A DNA stretch of 64,000 nucleotides from Nitrospira sp. (GCA_016873395.1 VGXG01000006.1:1-64000); one strand, 5' to 3'. Positions 32,019-40,118 are shown, counted from the first letter of the stretch. A program made the numbers and translations. Notes: a model not told the origin generated them from the sequence alone.

Positions 32019-33530
32019 ATGATCCGCCCCTCGCGCGCGCGATTTTTAATGGAAGCCCAGCCTGAGCCGCTGGCGCTCACGCTGCCGCTCCCTGAGGCAG
32101 ACGCCTTCGAGCTGTATCGCCGGATCAGGCAGCCGGGCCGGCCCTCGTTCCTGCTGGAGAGCGGCAAGGGCACCGAGGCCATCGCGCGTTATTCCTTCTT
32201 GGGCAGCGATCCTTACTTGGTCTTCGCCGGCGAGGAGGACCGCTATGAGCTGCGCGCCCGCGATCGGTCCACCGTCCATGAGGGCGATCCCTTTGCCGCC
32301 CTTGCAGGACTGCTTCGAGCGTCCCGGATGCCCCGTCCGGAGGGCCTGCCGCCGTTTTTCGGCGGCGCGGTCGGGTTGCTCAGCTACGACCTCGTGCGCC
32401 GATTTGAGCAACTGCCCAGTCTGACGCCTGACGATTTGCACATGCCTGACCTGCTGTTCGCCTTCGTGGACCTGGTCGCAGCCCTCGACCACCAAGCCAA
32501 CCAGCTCCACGTGATGTTCGCCCCCCCGCTTGAACGGCTGCTGGGCGAGCCCCGCGAAAAGCTCTATCGGGAAGGTTGCGACCGTCTGGCTGAACTGGAA
32601 GCCAGGCTCTCGGCTCCCGCCTTGCCCCTCGATCACGATGTACCGACCGAGTGTGTGGTCACACCGGACCAGAGTCGCGCCTCCTACATGGAGCAGGTCC
32701 GGCGGTGTCAGGACTATATCCGCGCCGGAGACATTTACCAGGCGAACCTCTCCCACCGTTTCACGATCGAGCTGGGCGCCCCCTCACCTTCTCCTCTCCC
32801 CCGAGGCGGGGGAGAGGGTTGGGGTGAGGGGATCGGCCTTGCCCTCCACGCCCGACTGCGGGCGGTGAACCCGTCTCCCTTCTCCGCCCTGTTCGACTGC
32901 GATGACCTGTGTCTGGTCAGCTCCTCCCCCGAACGGCTGGTCCGGCTCAACGGCCGGCTGGCGGACACCCGTCCGATCGCCGGGACTAGGCCGCGAGGCC
33001 GGAACCTGCCCGAGGACCGGCGCCTGGCGGAAGAACTCCTGACCAACCAGAAGGAACGGGCCGAGCACCTGATGCTGGTCGATTTGGAACGCAACGACCT
33101 GGGCCGCTGCTGCCGCTACGGCACCGTCACGGCGGACGAGTTCATGGTCATCGAGCGCTATTCGCACGTCAGCCACATCGTGTCCAATGTGAGCGGGGTG
33201 CTGCGCGAGGGACTGGACGGATTCGACCTGATCCGCTCGGTCTTTCCCGGCGGCACGATCACCGGCGTCCCCAAGATCCGCTGCATGGAGATCATCGAAC
33301 GCCTGGAGCCGGTCCGGCGCGGCCCCTACACCGGCTCGCTCGGCTATCTGAGTTGGTCCGGCGATCTGGACCTGAACATCCTGATCCGCACCCTGGTGCT
33401 GACCAAAGGGCGCGGCTACTTGCAGGTCGGCGCCGGCATCGTGGCCGATTCCGACCCAGATCGCGAGTATGACGAGACCTTGTTCAAAGCCGAAGCGCTG
33501 CTCAAGGCCCTAAGAGCCGATAGCTTATAG
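32019..33530 (+). CDS. pabB: aminodeoxychorismate synthase component I / anthranilate synthase-like
   Basis: 503-residue chorismate-binding enzyme. N-terminal domain to about 210, then the catalytic domain: RAGDIYQANLSHRF, SSSPERLV, DTRPIAGTRPRG, MLVDLERNDLGR, PGGTITGVPKIRCMEII, YTGSLGYLSWSG, GAGIVADSDPDREYDET. The adjacent pabC-like gene favours a role in p-aminobenzoate/folate synthesis. The PIAGT motif has Ala where E. coli PabB has Lys; anthranilate synthases also have Ala, so TrpE activity is not excluded. About 17 residues near 255 come from an R9 insertion. ATG 32049 is an alternative start. Confidence 0.8.
   Translation: MIRPSRARFLMEAQPEPLALTLPLPEADAFELYRRIRQPGRPSFLLESGKGTEAIARYSFLGSDPYLVFAGEEDRYELRARDRSTVHEGDPFAALAGLLRASRMPRPEGLPPFFGGAVGLLSYDLVRRFEQLPSLTPDDLHMPDLLFAFVDLVAALDHQANQLHVMFAPPLERLLGEPREKLYREGCDRLAELEARLSAPALPLDHDVPTECVVTPDQSRASYMEQVRRCQDYIRAGDIYQANLSHRFTIELGAPSPSPLPRGGGEGWGEGIGLALHARLRAVNPSPFSALFDCDDLCLVSSSPERLVRLNGRLADTRPIAGTRPRGRNLPEDRRLAEELLTNQKERAEHLMLVDLERNDLGRCCRYGTVTADEFMVIERYSHVSHIVSNVSGVLREGLDGFDLIRSVFPGGTITGVPKIRCMEIIERLEPVRRGPYTGSLGYLSWSGDLDLNILIRTLVLTKGRGYLQVGAGIVADSDPDREYDETLFKAEALLKALRADSL
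32779..32831 (+). repeat. R9 palindrome inserted in frame in pabB
   Basis: 53 bp: CCCCCTCACCTTCTCCTCTC and CCCCGAGGCGGGGGAGAGG, then GGGGTGAGGGG. Encodes APSPSPLPRGGGEGWGEG between the conserved LSHRFTIEL and LHARLRAVNPSPF segments. Confidence 0.85.
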
Positions 33531-33655
33531 CGTATGGCTTATAGCCTATGGCCTTGAGAGAAGAGCATATGGCCTATGGCGTATGGCCCAATCGTTCGTG
33601 CTATAAGCCATAAGCTCTTGATGCTCGTGCTATACGCTATACGCCATATGCTCTT
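33520..33655. repeat. R4-family GCGTATGGCTTATAGC hairpin
   Basis: Left arm words: GATAGCTTATAGCGTATGGC, TTATAGCCTATGGCC, GCATATGGCCTATGGCGTAT. Right arm: CGTGCTATAAGCCATAAGCT, GCTATACGCTATACGCCATA. A ~135-nt quasi-tandem hairpin filling the pabB-pabC spacer; the only R4 copy here. Confidence 0.65.
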
Positions 33656-33667
33656 TGGTCTCACTCC

Positions 33668-34540
33668 ATGTGGATTTTTTTAAACGATCGCTTTGTGGAT
33701 CAGAAAGAGGCGGTGGTCTCGGTCTTTGACCACGGATTCCTCTATGGAGACGGGGTCTATGAGACCCTCCGTTCCTATGGCGGCCGCTTCTTCATGCTCC
33801 AGCCGCACTTGGCCCGCCTGCAACGTTCGGCCCGCCTGATCGGGCTGGAGCTGCCGATTCCGCTGGACGAGTGGCCTCCCCTGCTGCACGAGGCTCTTGA
33901 TCGCAACGAGCTTCAGGACGCCCACCTGCGCATCACCATCTCGCGCGGCGAAGGAGAGCTCGGCCTGGACCCGGCCCTCTGCCGACGCCCCACCCTTGTC
34001 ATCATGGCCAGGCCCTTGGCGCGTTATCCGGATCGTTTGTTCGAAGAGGGGGTCAGCTTGGCGATCGTGGCGGTCCGGCGAAATCCGGTGTCGGCCCTGT
34101 CCCCCCGGATCAAATCTTTGAACTTCCTGAACAACATCCTGGCCAAGCAGGAAGCGGCCAGAGCCGGAGCCTTCGATGCTCTGATGTTGAATGCCGAGGG
34201 GCTTCTCACCGAAAGCACGACGAGTAACTTGTTCTTCGCGCGTGAAGGCCGCCTCTATACCCCTTCCATCGACTGCGGCATTCTGGACGGGATTACCAGA
34301 GAGGTCGTGCTGACCCTCGCACGAGAGGCGGGCATCCAGACCGAGGAAGGCCGCTATTCGATCGAGGCTCTTGCGCGGGCTGAAGAAGCCTTTCTGACCA
34401 ATACCTCGATGGAAATTATGCCGGTCTGCTCCATCGACAGGCAGCCCGTCGGCTCCGGCCGGCCCGGCCCCTTGACCCGACAGCTCCGAGACCTCTTCAA
34501 AGCCAACTTCGCCCGCTTTCTCAGCCCGTCGCGCAGCTAA
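33668..34540 (+). CDS. pabC: class IV aminotransferase, probable 4-amino-4-deoxychorismate lyase
   Basis: 290-residue fold-type IV PLP enzyme. VFDHGFLYGDGVYETLRSY at the N-terminus, IKSLNFLNNILAKQEA with the PLP lysine region, and LTESTTSNLFF and SIDCGILDGITREVV motifs. Position after pabB suggests the lyase giving p-aminobenzoate and pyruvate; branched-chain or D-amino-acid aminotransferase activity shares these motifs and cannot be excluded. Confidence 0.8.
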   Translation: MWIFLNDRFVDQKEAVVSVFDHGFLYGDGVYETLRSYGGRFFMLQPHLARLQRSARLIGLELPIPLDEWPPLLHEALDRNELQDAHLRITISRGEGELGLDPALCRRPTLVIMARPLARYPDRLFEEGVSLAIVAVRRNPVSALSPRIKSLNFLNNILAKQEAARAGAFDALMLNAEGLLTESTTSNLFFAREGRLYTPSIDCGILDGITREVVLTLAREAGIQTEEGRYSIEALARAEEAFLTNTSMEIMPVCSIDRQPVGSGRPGPLTRQLRDLFKANFARFLSPSRS

Positions 34541-34592
34541 TTGCCGGTGGACAGCCTAGCGCTGCTCCAACTATTTGGACCAACGACCGCCT

Positions 34593-34645
34593 CCCTCACC
34601 CTCCCCTCTCCCCCTGGCAAGGGGGAGAGGACCAAGGTGAGGGGG
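34593..34645. repeat. R9 palindrome, intergenic copy
   Basis: CCCTCACCCTCCCCTCTCCC, CCTGGCAAGGGGGAGAGG, AAGGTGAGGGGG. Same arms as the copies inside rlmN and pabB; here it lies 50 nt after pabC and could act as a terminator. Confidence 0.8.
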
Positions 34646-34777
34646 CTTCGGAGCCGATTTGGCTCATCAAGTTGGAACAACACTAGGATGATTAAGTGCC
34701 TGACTGATTCACCCGATAACGGAGCTATGGGTCCCCGTCCGACGTACACAGTGGGCTGTCGAAAATTCACGAAGTTT

Positions 34778-34806
34778 TTGACAGACTCGGGGCTCGGTGC
34801 TAGGGT
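34778..34806 (+). promoter_or_regulatory. promoter of the frameshifted transglycosylase, leaderless type
   Basis: Consensus TTGACA at 34778-34783, 17-nt spacer, TAGGGT at 34801-34806, then 7 nt to ATG 34814. The expected transcription start coincides with the start codon. Confidence 0.55.
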
Positions 34807-34813
34807 TTTGCGC

Positions 34814-35550
34814 ATGAACGGAAGCAAGCGTCCATTGCCTCCTGGACAGATCGGCCGGTCAGCGCTGGCAATCGGCTTCGTGGCGGCCACGTGGCTGCTG
34901 CTCGCGACGGCCCTGCCGGCGGCCGCTAGGGACGACATCTTCTACAGCTACGTGGATCGGCACGGGACGATTCACTTCACCAACGTCCCGAACGACCCTC
35001 GGTTCAAGCGGATTGTGCAGCGATCGCCCTATTTTAGGCACCGGCTGAGCCCGGCCCAGTTGGAACAAGCCATCGCCCGCCATGCGCAACGACACAGGCT
35101 GGAGCCGGCGCTGCTGCGGGCGGTCATCAAAGCCGAGTCCGATTTCGATCCCTACGCCGTGTCCAGGGCCGGCGCGGTCGGCCTCATGCAGCTCATGCCG
35201 CACACAGCGGGCCGGCTGGACGTGCAGGATTCCTATGATCCGGAAGACAATATCGGCGGGGGGCCCGCTATCTGCGGTTCTTACTGAATCGATATCAGGG
35301 GAATCTGGTTTTGGCCTTGGCAGCCTACAACGTCGGCGAGAAGGTGGTGGACCAACACCAAGCGGTCCCGCCGATTCGGGAGACCAGACTCTATGTCGCG
35401 AAGGTGCTGGGCTACTATCGAATCTGCTTGCGCGCCGATCGGCTGATCAATCGCGCCAGGCAACTGCAGGCCCAGCTCAGCCTGCTGACTGCCCTTTCCC
35501 GCCCGAGCCAGCCGCCGCTCGTCGTATCCTGGACCGCTCCAAGCCACTGA
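34814..35550 (+). pseudogene. lytic transglycosylase broken by a 1-nt frameshift at a G6 run
   Basis: N-terminal part: signal peptide (ALAIGFVAATWLLLATALPA), a DUF4124-like FYSYVDRHGTIHFTNVP, then SLT motifs AVIKAESDFDPYAVS with catalytic E108 and GAVGLMQLMPHTAG. After PEDNIGGG the frame leaves and stops at 35287; the missing part (YLRFLLNRYQGNLVLALAAY, then RETRLYVAKVLGYYR) continues in the +1-shifted frame to 35550. Restoring one G in the run at 35258-35263 rebuilds a normal NIGGGARYLRF. May be an assembly error, a true pseudogene or a phase-variable gene. It overlaps nadB by 74 nt, tail to tail. Confidence 0.85.
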
Positions 35551-37144
35551 GCAAGACGTCCGCCTCCACCCGGCTGTGCTGGTTCCATCCCGGCCGCTGC
35601 TTGTTCGGGCAATCCGCTCGGTAATGAGCGCCCACGCTGTTCTCCCGCCAGAGGGCCGCTTCCGCGATGCAGTGGGCCACTTGCACCATGTTCTTGACCT
35701 CGAGGTCGCGCCGCGTGCCGAACGGCCGCGCGACCGCCCGTTCCCACCGTGACAGTTGCGCGACCGCGCTGACCAAGGACTCGCGCGTACGCACCAGTCC
35801 CACTTTCCCCCACATGAGCCGGCGCAGCGAGCTGCGGAGCTTGTCGGCATCCTCCATCGCCTCCAGCGGGCCTTCAGCCAGATCCCAGGGAGACGGCAGC
35901 GGCACCACCGAGCCGGCGACGTGACCGGCAAACCTAGTCGCTGCCTGGGCCGCCCTCGCGCCGAAGACCAATCCTTCGAGCAGCGAGTTGCTGGCCAGCC
36001 GGTTCGCCCCATGCACCCCGCTGCAGGCGACCTCCCCGGCCGCGAACAGGCCCGGGAGGCTGGTCGCCCCGTCCGTATCGGTCTTCACGCCCCCCATCAG
36101 GTAATGGGCGCTGGGAGAGACCGGAATCCATTCTTCGGTGATGTCGATATCGTAACGGAGGCAGGTCGAGTAAATCGTCGGGAAGCGTCGCTTTACGAAG
36201 TCCGCGTCCAGGTGCGTCACGTCCAGATAGACGTGGCGCGAGCGGGTGGCCGCCATCTCGGACCAGATCGCCCGCGCGACGATATCCCGCGGCGCCAGCG
36301 CGCCGGCCTGGTGGTAGCGGCGCATGAACGGCTCCCCCTTGATGTTGCGGAGCTGTCCCCCTTCGCCACGGATCGCTTCCGAGAGCAGGAAGGGCGGGCT
36401 CGACGGCAGGTAGAGGGCCGTCGGGTGAAACTGCACGAACTCCATGTCTTCCAGGACTGCCCCGGCCCGGAAGGCCATGGCCATGCCGTCTCCGGTGGCG
36501 TTGGGCGGGTTGGTCGTGCGCGCGTACATTTGTCCCGCCCCGCCGGTGGCCAGGAGGACCGCCGAGGCCGGGATCACGGCCCGATTCCCGGTCCCCTCGT
36601 CGAGCACCAGCGCCCCCCGGCAGACCCCGCCGACCACGACCAGGTCCACCGTAAAGTGGCGTTCGAGCCACTGGATGCGCTTCTGCCGGCGCGCCTGGGC
36701 CATCAGGACCCGCACCATCTCGTTGCCAGTGGCGTCGCCGCGCGCGCGCAGAATTCGGCTGCGGCTGTGGGCGGCCTCTTTGGCAAAGGCGAATTTTTCT
36801 CCGACCTTGTCGAACCGCGCCCCCCAGGCAATCAATTCCTGAATCCGGTCCGGCCCTTCTCCCACCAGCACCCGCACCGCTTCCTGCCGGCAGAGGCCGC
36901 GACCGGCCTTGACCGTGTCGGTCAGATGGATGGCAACGTCATCCTCCTCGCTCAAGGCTACGGCGACGCCGCCCTGGGCGTAGATCGAACTGCTTTCCAG
37001 AGGATGGCCCTTGGTCAGCATCAACGCCCGCCCGTACCGGCTCAGCTCGATCGCCGCACGCAGGCCGGCCACGCCGCTCCCGATCACCAGAAACTCGGCT
37101 TCCGGCGCCCGCGCCGCTCGAAGAGGAATGGCGCCCCTCCGCAT
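35477..37144 (-). CDS. nadB: L-aspartate oxidase
   Basis: 555-residue FAD enzyme of the succinate dehydrogenase/fumarate reductase flavoprotein family. FAD-binding VIGSGVAGLRAAIELS at the N-terminus, SSIYAQGGVAVAL, HSRSRILRARGDATG, QFHPTALYLP, EAIRGEGGQLRN, SAHYLMGGVKTD and GLFAAGEVACSGVHGANRLA. Oxidises L-aspartate to iminoaspartate, the first step of de novo NAD synthesis. ATG 37144 overlaps the stop of the upstream lipoprotein gene (TGATG). nadA and nadC are not in the window. Confidence 0.93.
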   Translation of the reverse strand: MRRGAIPLRAARAPEAEFLVIGSGVAGLRAAIELSRYGRALMLTKGHPLESSSIYAQGGVAVALSEEDDVAIHLTDTVKAGRGLCRQEAVRVLVGEGPDRIQELIAWGARFDKVGEKFAFAKEAAHSRSRILRARGDATGNEMVRVLMAQARRQKRIQWLERHFTVDLVVVGGVCRGALVLDEGTGNRAVIPASAVLLATGGAGQMYARTTNPPNATGDGMAMAFRAGAVLEDMEFVQFHPTALYLPSSPPFLLSEAIRGEGGQLRNIKGEPFMRRYHQAGALAPRDIVARAIWSEMAATRSRHVYLDVTHLDADFVKRRFPTIYSTCLRYDIDITEEWIPVSPSAHYLMGGVKTDTDGATSLPGLFAAGEVACSGVHGANRLASNSLLEGLVFGARAAQAATRFAGHVAGSVVPLPSPWDLAEGPLEAMEDADKLRSSLRRLMWGKVGLVRTRESLVSAVAQLSRWERAVARPFGTRRDLEVKNMVQVAHCIAEAALWRENSVGAHYRADCPNKQRPGWNQHSRVEADVLLSGLERSRIRRAAAGSGGKGQSAG

Positions 37145-37692
37145 CACGATGGCCCGCTCTTTTGGGACTCGGAGGTCGCCTTGCGCGCCGTCATGCCGAA
37201 CGGCACGTCGCCCTCGACGCTTTTCAAGAGGATGGAGTGCATCCCCACAAAACGCAGGACCCCATGTCCCCTCTCCGGGGAGCCCGCCTCGTCCTGCTTC
37301 TTCTTCCATTTACCCTGCCAGTGGACGAACACGTCGATCGCGTCCCCATCGATGACGATCCGATCGATCGAGATGTCCAGCGTGATCTCCTCGAAGCTGT
37401 CGAAGTCCTTTGCGACATCCACTTCCACCCGATCGAGCAGCGCGGACGGCAGCAGCAGCGCCCGGAAGCCGGACGCATCCCGCTTGGCATAAGCCTGCTG
37501 CAGATCCTCGACCGTCGCGGTGATCTTCTGATAGCGCGCATGGTCGGCCGGATACCGGGGTTCCTTGGCAAAGCAGCCGGCCAGCAAGACGAGGCAGAGG
37601 AGGGACAGCCACGGCGGAGTGCAGAACGATGGATGCTGGGTGCTGGATGCTGAATGCTGAGTGTGGAAATCAGGATGTCCGTTGTTCATCAT
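37144..37692 (-). CDS. putative lipoprotein, NTF2-like size, unknown function
   Basis: Up to 182 residues. A lipobox is visible in LCLVLLAGCFAK, so the mature part would be anchored by lipid at that Cys. The mature region (YQKITATVEDLQQAYAKRDA; later IDVFVHWQGKWKK) looks like a small alpha/beta fold of NTF2/SnoaL type. The start is uncertain: the ATG at 37692 and first ~20 residues lie in R6 repeat sequence. Overlaps nadB by 1 nt (TGATG), so the two are coupled, but no functional tie is known to me. Confidence 0.65.
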   Translation of the reverse strand: MMNNGHPDFHTQHSASSTQHPSFCTPPWLSLLCLVLLAGCFAKEPRYPADHARYQKITATVEDLQQAYAKRDASGFRALLLPSALLDRVEVDVAKDFDSFEEITLDISIDRIVIDGDAIDVFVHWQGKWKKKQDEAGSPERGHGVLRFVGMHSILLKSVEGDVPFGMTARKATSESQKSGPS

Positions 37693-37706
37693 TCATCGCT
37701 CCTCAT
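37632..37706. repeat. R6-family CAGCATTCAGCATCCAGC word repeat
   Basis: CTGGGTGCTGGATGCTGAAT and GCTGAGTGTGG face CATCATTCATCGCTCCTC and ATTCATCG words. It overlaps the presumed 5' end of the lipoprotein gene. Confidence 0.5.
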
Positions 37707-37767
37707 TCATCGTTGTTTTGAACAGCCTGCCGCAGTATAGGGAGGGGTGATGGAGGCGTCAAGCCGC

Positions 37768-37796
37768 TTGCTTTTGATGGCCAAACCTTTTACACT
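37768..37796 (+). promoter_or_regulatory. promoter of the bS22-like micro-gene
   Basis: TTGCTT at 37768-37773, 17-nt spacer, TACACT at 37791-37796, giving a leader of about 46 nt before ATG 37849. Confidence 0.5.
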
Positions 37797-37848
37797 CTCG
37801 CCCGGTACCTTTGGAGCCTTTCATCGTAACGGGCAACGGAGACTAGGC

Positions 37849-37944
37849 ATGGCCAGCGTCCTCAAGAAGCGCCGGAAAAAGATGCGCAAGCACAAACATA
37901 AAAAGCTGCGCAGACGGCAGAAGTTCCTGCGTCGCAAAAATTGA
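37849..37944 (+). CDS. 31-residue AURKAIP1/COX24 (bS22/mS38-like) protein
   Basis: Begins MASVLKKRRKKMRKHKHKKL and ends RRRQKFLRRKN: almost only Lys, Arg and His after the first five residues. It resembles mycobacterial ribosomal protein bS22 and the C-terminus of mitochondrial mS38, which thread through 16S/12S rRNA in the small subunit. GGAG lies about 8 nt upstream of the ATG. The next gene starts 30 nt downstream, so both are likely co-transcribed. A ribosomal role is inference from similarity. Confidence 0.8.
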   Translation: MASVLKKRRKKMRKHKHKKLRRRQKFLRRKN

Positions 37945-37974
37945 GCGCGGCTTCATAGAAAGCTGGAGGTCGAC

Positions 37975-38193
37975 ATGCCGGAGGGAAGGAAAGCCCGCAT
38001 CCGAGTCCGAACGGTCAACGGCACTTACGTCGGAGAATTTTTCATCCCGCCGATGCGGAATCGCGTGTCTGACGTGCTCAACGAAGAACAGCGGCTGTTC
38101 ATCAACCTCACCGATGTCACCATCGACGACACCGCGCGGGCCGACTTCGTCTCCCTGAACAAGAACCTGATCGAGTCCATTACGCAACTCTAG
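37975..38193 (+). CDS. conserved 72-residue protein, DUF6812-like, unknown function
   Basis: Sequence pattern RKARIRVRTVNGTYVGEFFI, then RVSDVLNEEQRLFINLTDVT. It suggests a small all-beta fold that presents a basic strand. GGAGG lies upstream of the ATG (AGCTGGAGGTCGAC). It follows the bS22-like gene and probably shares its promoter. I am only moderately sure of the family name. Confidence 0.7.
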   Translation: MPEGRKARIRVRTVNGTYVGEFFIPPMRNRVSDVLNEEQRLFINLTDVTIDDTARADFVSLNKNLIESITQL

Positions 38194-38199
38194 CGCGGA

Positions 38200-38305
38200 G
38201 TTATCAGTTTCTCAGTTTTCAGTTTTCAGTTCTCAGTCTTCAATCCTCAGGTCTCCCGCAATCCCTCTGTGATTCTGCGAACTGAACACTGACAACTGAC
38301 GACTT
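38200..38305. repeat. R1-family TCAGTTTTCAGTTTTCAG hairpin
   Basis: TTATCAGTTTCTCAGTTTTC, AGTTCTCAGTCTTCAATCCT words face GAACTGAACACTGACAACTG. Fills the spacer before the ABC exporter. Confidence 0.6.
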
Positions 38306-38308
38306 CCA

Positions 38309-40063
38309 ATGTCCTACTACTCCCGCTTCTATCCGTTTCTGAAGCCCTCCCTGCCCCGGATGACCGGCGCGGCGCTCTTGGTCATGGCCGTGGCCCTCCT
38401 CAACCTGGCCCTGCTTCGCTTGGCCGGAGTCCTCTGGGATCTCATCACCGTCGCGCGCGACGTGAGCGGCATGACCCGCGCGATCGGGCTCTTTCTGGGT
38501 TTGATGATCGTCCAAGGGCTCCTGTCGATGGGTCACAGCTACCTCACGGCGCAAGTGTCGCAACGCATCATGGCCGGCTTCCGGACACACGTGTTCGCGC
38601 ATCTGCAGACGCTCTCGCTGAGCTTCTTCGCCAAGCGCCGGACCGGCGAGATCCTCTCCCGGCTGATGAACGACGTGAACGTCATCCAGAGCACAGTGAC
38701 CGAGACGCCGATCGACTCGGCCAAACAAGTGGTCACCTTCGTCGGCGGCGTGGCCTTCCTGCTGTACATGAACTGGCGCCTTTGCCTGTTGATTCTCCTG
38801 CTCCTGCCGATCCTGGTCTTGGTGGCCCGCTTCTTCGGCAGGCGATTGAAGGCCCTGTCCACGTCCATCCAGGACCAGACCGCTTCGATCACCACGCTGG
38901 CGGAGGAAGTGCTTTCCGGCATCCGGGTCGTCAAATCGTTCGTGCAGACCGGCCGGGAATCACGCCGTTTCGCCAGCCGGATCGACCAGGCGCAGCACAT
39001 CGCCCTCCGCCGGGCGGCCGTGATGGCGATCTTCGTCCCGACCATCACCCTGTTGACCTTCGCCGCCGCCGCCGCGGTCCTGTGGTATGGAGGCCGGCAG
39101 GTGATCGACGGGTCGGTCTCGCCGGGCGACCTGTTCGCGTTCGTGCTGTTCGCCGGCATCCTGATCGGCCCCTTCGGCTCGGCGGCCAGGGTCTTTGCGC
39201 AGATCAAGGAAGCGCAGGGTGCCATGCAGCGGGTCTTCGAGATCCTGGACCAACAACCGGAGGTGCAGGATCGGCCGGACGCCGTGGATCTGCCGCCGAT
39301 CAGCGGCCACGTGGAGACGCACCACGTCAGCTTCGCCTATGACCCGCGCCAACCGGTGCTGTCAGACGTTTCCTTCGAGGCCAAACCGGGCGAGATGGTC
39401 GCGATCGTGGGACCGACCGGGGCGGGCAAGACGACGCTTGTGAACCTCTTGCACCGTTTCTATGATCCTACCGAAGGCGCGATCACCATCGATGGTTATG
39501 ACTTGCGCAAGGTCCGGCTGGAAAGTCTCTACCGCCAGATTGCGCTGGTGCCGCAGGAATCGATCCTGTTCGGGGGCACCATCCTGGACAACATCCGCTA
39601 CGGCCGCGAGACCGCGACGGAGGAGGAAGTGATCGCGGCCAGCCGGGCCGCCAACGCGCACGATTTCATCATGGCGACGCCGGACGGCTACCGGACGATC
39701 GTCGGCGAGAAAGGCGTGAACCTGTCGGGCGGGCAGCGTCAGCGGCTGGCGATCGCGCGGGCCGTGCTCAAGAACCCGCGGATCCTGATTTTGGACGAGG
39801 CGACCTCAGCCCTGGACTCGGAATCCGAGCGGCTGGTCCAGGAGGCGTTGGACCGGCTGATGGAAGGACGCACGACCTTTCTTATCGCCCACCGGCTGAC
39901 CACCATCCAGCAGGCCGACCGGATTCTGGTGCTGAACAAGGGCCGGATCGTGGAGGAAGGCACCCACGCGTCGCTGATGGAGCGGAAAGGACTCTACCAC
40001 TACCTGTATACGCTGCGCCTAGCGGAAGGCGAGGGGTTAGAGGCAAGTGGCGAGCGGCTCTAG
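38309..40063 (+). CDS. MsbA-like ABC exporter (fused TMD-NBD)
   Basis: 584 residues. Six transmembrane helices in the first ~310 residues, then a canonical nucleotide-binding domain: Walker A GPTGAGKTT, Q-loop LVPQESILFGG, signature NLSGGQRQRL, Walker B ILILDEATSALDS, H-loop IAHRLTTI. Half-size homodimeric exporter; MsbA-type lipid A/lipid flippase or multidrug export are the usual roles. The intact motifs contrast with the degraded ABC protein at 56 kb. Confidence 0.9.
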   Translation: MSYYSRFYPFLKPSLPRMTGAALLVMAVALLNLALLRLAGVLWDLITVARDVSGMTRAIGLFLGLMIVQGLLSMGHSYLTAQVSQRIMAGFRTHVFAHLQTLSLSFFAKRRTGEILSRLMNDVNVIQSTVTETPIDSAKQVVTFVGGVAFLLYMNWRLCLLILLLLPILVLVARFFGRRLKALSTSIQDQTASITTLAEEVLSGIRVVKSFVQTGRESRRFASRIDQAQHIALRRAAVMAIFVPTITLLTFAAAAAVLWYGGRQVIDGSVSPGDLFAFVLFAGILIGPFGSAARVFAQIKEAQGAMQRVFEILDQQPEVQDRPDAVDLPPISGHVETHHVSFAYDPRQPVLSDVSFEAKPGEMVAIVGPTGAGKTTLVNLLHRFYDPTEGAITIDGYDLRKVRLESLYRQIALVPQESILFGGTILDNIRYGRETATEEEVIAASRAANAHDFIMATPDGYRTIVGEKGVNLSGGQRQRLAIARAVLKNPRILILDEATSALDSESERLVQEALDRLMEGRTTFLIAHRLTTIQQADRILVLNKGRIVEEGTHASLMERKGLYHYLYTLRLAEGEGLEASGERL

Positions 40064-40112
40064 GATAGACCTGCCACCCAACCCCTTGCCTCTCGCCCCT
40101 AGCCTCTAGCCC
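40030..40112. repeat. R2-family hairpin at a convergent junction
   Basis: GGCGAGGGGTTAGAGGCAAG and TGGCGAGCGGCTCTAGG face CCCCTTGCCTCTCGCCCCTA and GCCTCTAGCCC. Lies between the convergent ABC exporter and the exported hypothetical protein; the first arm is within the exporter's last codons. Confidence 0.6.
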
Positions 40113-40118
40113 GGAACT

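Noticed and set aside
33520-33655. CRISPR-like repeat array
   Set aside because: Words are shorter than CRISPR repeats, not separated by unique spacers, and the two halves are complementary. No cas genes are present.
35756-37492. 578-codon open frame on the plus strand
   Set aside because: Antisense shadow of nadB; it has no recognisable motif and low-complexity R/G/H-rich composition.
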